32,944 nt of DNA from JBCCEV01 sp039030125 (GTDB lineage: Bacteria; Pseudomonadota; Gammaproteobacteria; Ga0077536), in NCBI GenBank assembly GCA_039030125.1, contig JBCCEV010000024.1:1-32944 (forward strand). Reading direction: 5' to 3'. Each line of letters starts with the position of its first letter. Position 1 is the first letter of the stretch. Positions 15,673-22,355 of the stretch are shown here, piece by piece. Made by a program: the position numbers and the translations under genes. Under the pieces are notes generated by a model that saw only the letters and a list, made by a program, of their open reading frames with translations, searched no databases and was not told the origin of the DNA.

Positions 15673-17154
15673 ATGAATTACGAACAAATGACCGCCTGGG
15701 CAAATGATGGTTACAACCTCGCCCCCATTACCGTTAAAGCACTCGCTGATCTCGACACGCCCCTCAGTGTCTATTCCAAGCTCGCAAATAAGCCGTATTC
15801 ATTTCTCTTTGAATCTGTTGAAGGCGGTGAGAAATGGGGGCGTTATTCAATTATCGGATTACCGTCTAGTCGCCGCATTGAAGTGCGCGCTAACCAAGTG
15901 CGCGTGTTTGATGGGTCTCGCGAAATTGAAAGTCAAAGCAGCGAGGACCCGCTCGACTTTGTAGCAAAATATCAAGCGCGATTTCGCGTCGCTCCACAAC
16001 CGGATCTAGAACGCTTCAGCGGCGGTCTAGTGGGTTATTTCGGTTACGACACTGTTCGCTTCGTGGAACGAAGCTTGGCCGATAGCATGCCGCCCGATAC
16101 TTTAGGACTCCCGGACATTGTTCTGATGCAATGCGATGACTTTGTTGTATTTGACAATCTAAGAGGGGAAATGTTGTTCGTCTCGTATGTCGATCCAAAT
16201 TCACCAGAGGAAATCGCGACGGCGACACAGCGAATCGAACGCTCGATCGAGGAGGTGAACAAGCCCTATCGGCTGCCCCCACCGCCGCAAGACAGTAGCA
16301 CTACGATCAAATTCAAATCCGAATTCGGCGAGACCGAATTTTTAGAGGCCGTCGAAAAAATCAAGCGCTACATCATCGACGGGGACGTAATGCAAGTGGT
16401 GCTGGCACAGCGCTTAAGTGCCAAACTTGAGGTCGAGCCGATCCACGTTTATCGCGCCTTGCGACACTTGAACCCATCACCATACATGTATTTTATTGAC
16501 CTCGGTGATCACCAGGTTGTAGGTTCGTCGCCCGAGATTTTAGTCCGCGTTAACGACAGCGTCGTGACGACCCGTCCATTGGCGGGAACGCGTCATCGCG
16601 GCACCACGGTTGAAGAAGATCAACGGCTCGAAGAAGAATTACTGTCTGATCCCAAGGAGGTCGCAGAGCACTTAATGCTGATCGATCTAGGGCGCAACGA
16701 CATCGGCAAAGTTGCAACCACCGGTACCGTTAAGGTTACTGAGCGGATGGCGGTCGAACGTTACTCTCACGTAATGCATATCTCCTCAACGGTGGAGGGG
16801 TCGCTTGATAAAAAACTCAGCACTTTGGACGCACTTCGATCGACCCTGCCGGTAGGAACCCTTTCTGGCGCACCAAAGGTACGAGCGATGCAAATCATCG
16901 ACGAACTGGAACCGAGCAAACGAGGGGTCTATGGCGGCGCTATTGGCTACCTTTCCTGGAACGCCAACATGGACATGGCGATCGCGATCCGCACAGCGGT
17001 CATTCACGATGGGACACTTTATGTGCAAAGCGGTTGCGGGGTGGTTGCGGATTCGGTTGCTGAACTTGAATGGCAGGAAACCATCAATAAAGGCCGCGCT
17101 ATATTTCAGGCACTAGAGATGACTCACGCGGGCCTTGCGCCCCGGGCAGGGTAG
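15673..17154 (+). CDS. trpE: Anthranilate synthase component I
   Basis: A 493-residue protein that converts chorismate, with ammonia from the TrpG subunit, into anthranilate, the first step of tryptophan synthesis. It has the N-terminal allosteric segment FLFES (residues 44-48, equivalent to the LLES tryptophan-binding motif) and the C-terminal chorismate-binding domain with LPVGTLSGAPKVRAM and RGVYGGAIGY. The frame extends 29 codons upstream, but ATG 15673 gives the usual TrpE N-terminus. trpG does not follow; gshA starts 5 bases after the stop. The full-length allosteric domain argues for TrpE and against PabB. Confidence 0.95.
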   Translation: MNYEQMTAWANDGYNLAPITVKALADLDTPLSVYSKLANKPYSFLFESVEGGEKWGRYSIIGLPSSRRIEVRANQVRVFDGSREIESQSSEDPLDFVAKYQARFRVAPQPDLERFSGGLVGYFGYDTVRFVERSLADSMPPDTLGLPDIVLMQCDDFVVFDNLRGEMLFVSYVDPNSPEEIATATQRIERSIEEVNKPYRLPPPPQDSSTTIKFKSEFGETEFLEAVEKIKRYIIDGDVMQVVLAQRLSAKLEVEPIHVYRALRHLNPSPYMYFIDLGDHQVVGSSPEILVRVNDSVVTTRPLAGTRHRGTTVEEDQRLEEELLSDPKEVAEHLMLIDLGRNDIGKVATTGTVKVTERMAVERYSHVMHISSTVEGSLDKKLSTLDALRSTLPVGTLSGAPKVRAMQIIDELEPSKRGVYGGAIGYLSWNANMDMAIAIRTAVIHDGTLYVQSGCGVVADSVAELEWQETINKGRAIFQALEMTHAGLAPRAG

Positions 17155-17159
17155 CGGAC

Positions 17160-18758
17160 ATGCACAATGCTTTCGAAAACTGCTTACGCGATCTTGAACG
17201 CGGCGCGCCAGCGTTCTCACTTAGAAATGGCAAAAAGGGGTTGGAGAAAGAGAATTTGCGCGTCACCGGCGATGGCCAAATCGCGCAGACTCCGCATCCA
17301 CACGCCTGGGGCTCGGCGCTCACCCACCCGTATCTGACGACAGACTACTCCGAAGCACTGCCCGAGCAAATCACACCCCCGTTCGCCGAGCTCCAACAAA
17401 CGGTTAACTTTCTCGATGACGTCCAAAAGTTCATGTATCAAACCCTGGGCGACAACGAACTCCTGTGGGCCGCCAGCATGCCCTGCGCGGTATCCGATGA
17501 CGAAAGTATTCCTATCGCCCGCTACGGTGATTCCAATATCGGCCGCATGAAACATATTTATCGAGTCGGTCTCGATTACCGCTATGGCCGAAAAATGCAG
17601 GCCATCGCCGGCGTGCATTTCAACTACTCGGTGCCAGACTCGTTTTGGCAAGCTTGTATCGCTAACCAAGACCCCGTTTCCATTCGGCGTGCGAAAGACG
17701 ATGCTTACTTTGCCTTGATCAGAAACTTTAAGCGTTGGGGCTGGATTGTTCCTTATCTGTTCGGCGCGTCGCCGGCGGTCTGCAAATCGTTTTTAGCGGG
17801 CCGTACAACACGCTACAAATCTCTTACCCGTGGCACTTACTTTTTGCCTCACGCGACTTCACTGCGTATGAGCGATATCGGTTACAAAAATAAGAGCCAA
17901 TCGGCGTTGGCCATCTCCTACGACGACCTCGCCTCTTACGTTCACACGCTCAACCAGGCGATCCGCACCCCGTATCCCGAGTACGAAGTGATCGGAACTC
18001 GTGACGGCGAAAACTATCTGCAACTGAGCACCAATGTTCTCCAGATCGAGAACGAGTACTACAGCTTCATTCGACCAAAGCGCTCTGCTCTGCCTGGCGA
18101 GAGACCCACCACCGCATTGCTCGCCCGCGGCGTCGAGTATGTCGAGGTGCGCGCGCTTGATCTGAACATGCTCAGACCAGCCGGCGTCGATTTATCCCAG
18201 TTGCGCTTCATCGAGGCATTTTTGCTTTATTGCCTGTTAAGGCAGAGCCCACCACTTGGGGCAAATGAACTAAAAGAACTTGAGTACAATGAGTTGACCG
18301 TCGCCCTGCGAGGCCGGCAACAAGGCCTTGAACTCATGCATCGTGGCCGCCGTCGCAGCCTGCAACGTTGGGGCTTGGAGATAGCCGATGGCATGGCAAG
18401 TATCTGCGCGCATTTGGACGACGAAACGGGCAGTAATTGTTATACCGATTCGCTCCTTGAACAGCGCGCGGTATTCGAAGACCCGCAGCAGGCTCCCTCC
18501 GCCGATATCATTCGGCAGCTAGAGCAAACCGAGCTGCCCTTCCACAATTTTGCGATGCGCCTCTCGGAACAATATCGAGAGCATTATCTTAAGGAACCGC
18601 TGCCGGCAGCGGTACTGAGAGACTTTGAGGCGCTTGCCGAAAAATCTCTAGTCGAATTCGCTGGGTTGCAAGGCGCTGATGAAGTTAGCTTCGAACACTA
18701 CCTGTCGGACTACCTCACCCAGAGCCCCTCGGCCGCCGATTCGGACTTCGTCATTTAA
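17160..18758 (+). CDS. gshA: Glutamate-cysteine ligase
   Basis: A 532-residue enzyme of the enterobacterial GshA type (E. coli 518 residues), which joins glutamate and cysteine in the first step of glutathione synthesis. Signatures include GLEKENLRV near residue 27, TTDYSEALPEQITP, and the active-site region YGDSNIGRMKHIYRVGLDYRYG; VEVRALDLN is the C-terminal conserved strand. The start is 5 bases after the trpE stop, with an AGGG ribosome binding site inside the end of trpE, so the two are almost surely cotranscribed. Confidence 0.96.
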   Translation: MHNAFENCLRDLERGAPAFSLRNGKKGLEKENLRVTGDGQIAQTPHPHAWGSALTHPYLTTDYSEALPEQITPPFAELQQTVNFLDDVQKFMYQTLGDNELLWAASMPCAVSDDESIPIARYGDSNIGRMKHIYRVGLDYRYGRKMQAIAGVHFNYSVPDSFWQACIANQDPVSIRRAKDDAYFALIRNFKRWGWIVPYLFGASPAVCKSFLAGRTTRYKSLTRGTYFLPHATSLRMSDIGYKNKSQSALAISYDDLASYVHTLNQAIRTPYPEYEVIGTRDGENYLQLSTNVLQIENEYYSFIRPKRSALPGERPTTALLARGVEYVEVRALDLNMLRPAGVDLSQLRFIEAFLLYCLLRQSPPLGANELKELEYNELTVALRGRQQGLELMHRGRRRSLQRWGLEIADGMASICAHLDDETGSNCYTDSLLEQRAVFEDPQQAPSADIIRQLEQTELPFHNFAMRLSEQYREHYLKEPLPAAVLRDFEALAEKSLVEFAGLQGADEVSFEHYLSDYLTQSPSAADSDFVI

Positions 18759-18831
18759 CCGTGCGGAACTTCTGAGGTGTTCTAGAATCAAGGTAAGCTC
18801 AGATACTGGTTTTCGCGTAGAGGTAACGCGG

Positions 18832-19380
18832 ATGAGACGCAGACAATTTATCAAGGGCCTAAGCGCAAGCCTGCCATTCGCGGGTTTTGTATTAGCAACA
18901 ACATCCTCGGCACGCGCCGACGCCACCCAGTTACAACACCGCTGGCGGCAACTGCTACCGACTGACTTCGAAGTGGTGGCGGTCGATCCAAAGCTGTCAA
19001 CGTCGCTCGACCAATGGCGCACTCAGCTACCAAGCGCGGCTTATGACGTCCTGTTCGAAGAAGACACCGAGCGGCCGGGGACGAGTCCTTTGAACCAAGA
19101 AAAACGGGCAGGCTTGTATCTATGTAGGGCGTGCGAGCTACCGCTGTTTACCTCTGAGATGAAATACGACAGCGGCACTGGCTGGCCTTCTTTCTTCACC
19201 CACATCCCCGGACATTTTGGCAAAAAGACCGACTTCAAGCTGATTTGGCCGCGCACCGAGTATCACTGCGCGAAATGCGGCGGTCATCAGGGCCACGTTT
19301 TCGACGATGGTCCGCCCCCCACCGGTGAGCGATGGTGTAATAACGGCGTAGCGCTGCGCTTCGTTCCCAAAGAGGCTTAA
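18832..19380 (+). CDS. msrB: Tat-exported peptide methionine-R-sulfoxide reductase (MsrB)
   Basis: A 182-residue protein whose N-terminus has a twin-arginine signal (RRRQFIKGL then a hydrophobic stretch to ARA, about residue 29). The MsrB domain has the structural zinc pairs Cys98/Cys101 and Cys146/Cys149, the KYDSGTGWPSF and GHVFDDGPPPTGERWC motifs, and the catalytic Cys169. It repairs methionine-R-sulfoxide in proteins, here in the periplasm. The resolving Cys found in the SGCGWPS position of E. coli MsrB is Thr116 here. The start is set by the Tat signal and AGAGG nine bases upstream. It follows gshA by 73 bases and overlaps the convergent methyltransferase gene by 4 bases. Confidence 0.92.
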   Translation: MRRRQFIKGLSASLPFAGFVLATTSSARADATQLQHRWRQLLPTDFEVVAVDPKLSTSLDQWRTQLPSAAYDVLFEEDTERPGTSPLNQEKRAGLYLCRACELPLFTSEMKYDSGTGWPSFFTHIPGHFGKKTDFKLIWPRTEYHCAKCGGHQGHVFDDGPPPTGERWCNNGVALRFVPKEA

Positions 19381-19970
19381 ACGCAACTCTCAAGCGAATA
19401 GAGCGTTACGTTTGCGTCTTTCTTCACGAACAAACCGCCTCCGGCATTTATAAAGTGCTGGCGTAGGTGGTTTCGGTACCACGTGGTCTTTCGTTGAAAA
19501 ACCGCGCCATCCGTTAGAGATTGGTCGCAGTTGTCCTGCCAATCTTCGGTCGTTAGCACACCGAAAAAAAGCGCTGACTTCGTAAGACCCGCGATCTTTT
19601 CGATGGCGGCCGCCGCAGCCTTGTTGTCCAGATATTGGACGACGTCATAGCAAATCACCACATCAAACGGATCGCGGTTTTCATAATCCTCAATGCGGCA
19701 GTGCTGCCATCCGAATCGATTAGCGGCGTATTCGCTCGCCTCGATCCCGGTAATCGATGAAGCAACAAAGGTTTTTGACAAAGCCTTGTGCAGAAGTCCT
19801 AAACCGCAGCCGATATCCAAAATCCTCGTAACCTCAACATCCAAGAGCTTTAGGTAAGCCCCGAGAAACTGCGCTAAATCCTCAAAATAGTGAGGTTCGG
19901 CGACGCGCGTGCGCGCATCAAGGTAGTAGCGCTGATAGTAGGATTCGTCAAATTGCGCGCGAACATTCAT
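19377..19970 (-). CDS. Class I SAM-dependent methyltransferase
   Basis: A 197-residue protein with SAM-binding motif I ILDIGCGLGLL (about residues 50-60), the acidic residue ending strand 2 (GIEAS) and motif II DPFDVVICYDVVQYL. The N-terminal YYQRYY and aromatic pattern are typical of small-molecule methyltransferases of the Methyltransf_23 type. The substrate is unknown. It shares a TTAA with the msrB stop and is divergent from the fimV-like gene. Confidence 0.88.
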   Translation of the reverse strand: MNVRAQFDESYYQRYYLDARTRVAEPHYFEDLAQFLGAYLKLLDVEVTRILDIGCGLGLLHKALSKTFVASSITGIEASEYAANRFGWQHCRIEDYENRDPFDVVICYDVVQYLDNKAAAAAIEKIAGLTKSALFFGVLTTEDWQDNCDQSLTDGAVFQRKTTWYRNHLRQHFINAGGGLFVKKDANVTLYSLESCV

Positions 19971-20037
19971 GTTCTTCCCGATCCTGGCCGACTTATGCGT
20001 AGGGGAAGGCAGACTTTTTTATTCATCGAATCTACTA

Positions 20038-20065
20038 TTGGCAACGCCCACTGAGGTTTTAGGAT
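20038..20065 (+). promoter_or_regulatory. Possible promoter of the fimV-like gene
   Basis: TTGGCA (20038-20043) and TAGGAT (20060-20065) with 16-base spacing lie just before the ATG at 20075. The predicted start of transcription would fall almost on the start codon, so the AGGA may instead be only the ribosome binding site. Confidence 0.3.
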
Positions 20066-20074
20066 AAACAAAAA

Positions 20075-21721
20075 ATGAATATTCGCTACCTCCATAGATT
20101 TTTGGTTCTGCTGACGGCACTGTGTTGCATCGACGTTCAGGCGTTTCAACTTGGACAGCTTGAAACAATTTCCACAACCGATGAGGCATTCGTTGGGGAA
20201 ATAACAACCTATGGCATGATCGATCAGCAGGCACCGAAGCTGACCGCGATCCCGGAGATCGGCGCGCGACGGGAGGTCGCCGAGTTTGTTCGCTCGCTCG
20301 AATTTGAAGTGATCGACGACGCGCAACCCCGCCTGAGAGTGACGTCACCTCGGGCACCTGGGTTTCTTCATTTCAGTTTTCGCCTCAAGGTGGAAACGAA
20401 AAGCTCTCGAACCTATCGTCGATATACCGCATTGCCGCTGCCGCCCCGCGCAAGACCGCGTAATGACACGCAGGTCTCTGCAGCGCAATCGACGGACATC
20501 CCTGCCCCCATGCTCGGTGAGCAATACGGCCCGGTTCGAGTTGGGGAAACCTTATGGCCAATCGCCCTGACGGTAAGCAAAAAATCGGGGGCGCCGATCG
20601 GCGCAGTCATTCAGCGCATCGTTCAAACCAATCCTGGCGCCTTCATCAAAGGCGACGCCAATCGCCTGATCGCTGGGCGTACCTTAATGATACCGAGCGC
20701 GTGGGGTGAAAAACCAATTGCAACGCGTTCCGCGGCGAACGGCCCCTCGCCGGGCCCGACAAGCCGCCTGCCCAAGCCATCAAGTGTTGACGACAAGCGC
20801 GCTGCCAAGCTCGGCCCAGATTGGCAGGCAAAACAAACCGCGATCGCCACTCGCATTGCCGAGGTCAGTGATAAGTTTGCCAAAATTAAAGCCGTCTACG
20901 CTGAGCGAGACCAGCAGCGCGCTGAGCAACGCTCCGCCCGTGAGCTCCGAGCTGAAACCACTGGCGAACCCAGCGCCCAGCAGGCAGCGAAAGTGGAGCG
21001 CCGAGAACCACTACCCACGCCGACGGCCATCAGCACGCAAGAAACACCTGCCGCCCTTGCGCCAGCGACCCAGCCGACGGTTGACAACAATGCGGCAAAC
21101 GCGGCCGAGTCACCCCCCATAGTCAGCCAAGCACCGACCCGTTCCCCTGGGGTTTCGCTAACGCAACGCATCATGGTTGGGACGCTGCTGGTGATGCTAG
21201 CTCTCGCGCTTCTCGCCGGTCTTTCCTATCTGGCATTGCGCGCGCGAATGTCACGGCGGCACCGACAAGAAGCAATGGTCGAAGCGGACCTTCGTGCGAC
21301 GATATCCGCCAAGGCCAAAAGTCGCTTGGAGCGCGAAACTGACATTCGCGCCAAGAGCAAAGGGCGGAGGGCGGCACCAACGAAGGCCACGGTGAAGACG
21401 ACCGCCAAGGCTGCCGAGGATCCAGCTCGCGACAAGGAGGTTGAGATCTTCATCGCACATGGGCGCTACGTCGAAGCAAAACGCGTGTTGAACGAAGTCA
21501 TTGCCAAAGCGCCGAACAACTATCTGGCGAAACTCAAACTGGCCGAAGTTCATTATCTCAATGATGAATCGACAGAGTTTGCCGCGCTCGCACGGGAACT
21601 CCATAGCGAGTACCGTTCAGAGTTAAGCGATGAACAGTGGCAGAAACTTACACGAATGGGCAAAGCAGTGGCGGCCGATCTACCTATTTTCTCGGGGCCC
21701 GCAGCTGTTGATGCAAAGTAA
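20075..21721 (+). CDS. FimV-like protein with LysM-type domain and TPR-like C-terminus
   Basis: A 548-residue membrane protein resembling a short FimV. It has a signal peptide (1-23), an N-terminal beta domain, and the FimV segment YGPVRVGETLWPIA...NPGAF...NRLIAGRTLMIPS (residues 151-207), a LysM-like peptidoglycan-binding module. A Pro/Ala-rich linker with a short coiled coil follows (about 250-300), then one membrane helix (366-388), a basic stretch, and a C-terminal helical repeat (about 455-530). Pseudomonas FimV links the cell wall to polar assembly and type IV pilus regulation; full FimV proteins are about 900 residues. It sits directly before the lipoprotein gene, overlapping it by 11 bases. 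Confidence 0.85.
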   Translation: MNIRYLHRFLVLLTALCCIDVQAFQLGQLETISTTDEAFVGEITTYGMIDQQAPKLTAIPEIGARREVAEFVRSLEFEVIDDAQPRLRVTSPRAPGFLHFSFRLKVETKSSRTYRRYTALPLPPRARPRNDTQVSAAQSTDIPAPMLGEQYGPVRVGETLWPIALTVSKKSGAPIGAVIQRIVQTNPGAFIKGDANRLIAGRTLMIPSAWGEKPIATRSAANGPSPGPTSRLPKPSSVDDKRAAKLGPDWQAKQTAIATRIAEVSDKFAKIKAVYAERDQQRAEQRSARELRAETTGEPSAQQAAKVERREPLPTPTAISTQETPAALAPATQPTVDNNAANAAESPPIVSQAPTRSPGVSLTQRIMVGTLLVMLALALLAGLSYLALRARMSRRHRQEAMVEADLRATISAKAKSRLERETDIRAKSKGRRAAPTKATVKTTAKAAEDPARDKEVEIFIAHGRYVEAKRVLNEVIAKAPNNYLAKLKLAEVHYLNDESTEFAALARELHSEYRSELSDEQWQKLTRMGKAVAADLPIFSGPAAVDAK

Positions 21722-22352
21722 GCCTGGCGGGCTCACTTCGCTGTTAATAATCGCGATAACCGTGAGCGGCCTCGCCGCGTGCTCTCGTCCGTTAACGCCA
21801 CTAGAGGTGACCGAAAGATTTTGGCGCGCGGTGATCAGCGATCAACCAGCCAAGTTGGAGCGCTACGTCCTGGACGATCAGCGGGACGCGGTGAGTATAG
21901 AGACGCTGTTAAACCTCAAAGATTTCGCGATTGGACGGGCGGTCATCGATGCCGAGACCGCTGCGATCAACGTGAAAATTATGATCGACGGCGACCCGCC
22001 GCTGACCTTGGACACAGTGACAAGCTTGCGGGTCGAACACGGGCAGTGGCGAGTCGATTACGAGACAACAATCGCGACAGTATCGCAGCAGAGTCAGATT
22101 GCGAAAGTCATCGAAGGGGTCGCCGAGATCGGAAGCAAACTGGAAGAGGGCCTGGGCGAATCGATGCAAGAACTCGCGAAGCTGCTACCTAGCATTCAGT
22201 CCGAGCTGGAAAAGCTTAAGCAAAAATTTATCGAGGGGTTGCCAGAACTCGAAAATCAATTGAAAGAATTTCGCGAGAAAATAGAAAAAGAAATCCCGCT
22301 TGCGCCGCCGGAGCGGCCCGAAGAACCTCCGCAGGAAACCATCGAAATCTAA
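21711..22352 (+). CDS. Lipoprotein with NTF2-like domain and coiled-coil tail
   Basis: A 213-residue protein with a lipoprotein signal (lipobox LAAC, Cys24). The mature part starts with a domain of the DUF4878/NTF2-like kind (TPLEVTERFWRAVISDQP) of about 90 residues. It then has an amphipathic helical tail from about residue 110 (IAKVIEGVAEIGSKLEEGL and later) and a Pro/Glu-rich end. ATG 21711 is favoured because the lipobox then sits at the normal distance; it overlaps the fimV-like gene by 11 bases, suggesting coupled expression. Role unknown; it is likely held at the inner face of the outer or at the inner membrane. It ends 3 bases from the convergent Sel1 gene. Confidence 0.78.
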   Translation: MQSKPGGLTSLLIIAITVSGLAACSRPLTPLEVTERFWRAVISDQPAKLERYVLDDQRDAVSIETLLNLKDFAIGRAVIDAETAAINVKIMIDGDPPLTLDTVTSLRVEHGQWRVDYETTIATVSQQSQIAKVIEGVAEIGSKLEEGLGESMQELAKLLPSIQSELEKLKQKFIEGLPELENQLKEFREKIEKEIPLAPPERPEEPPQETIEI

Positions 22353-22355
22353 CCG

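Noticed and set aside
18679..18831. Upstream extension of the msrB frame into gshA
   Set aside because: The Tat signal begins at 18832 and the ribosome binding site is just before it; the extension is antigenic-looking Ser/Arg-rich noise inside gshA.
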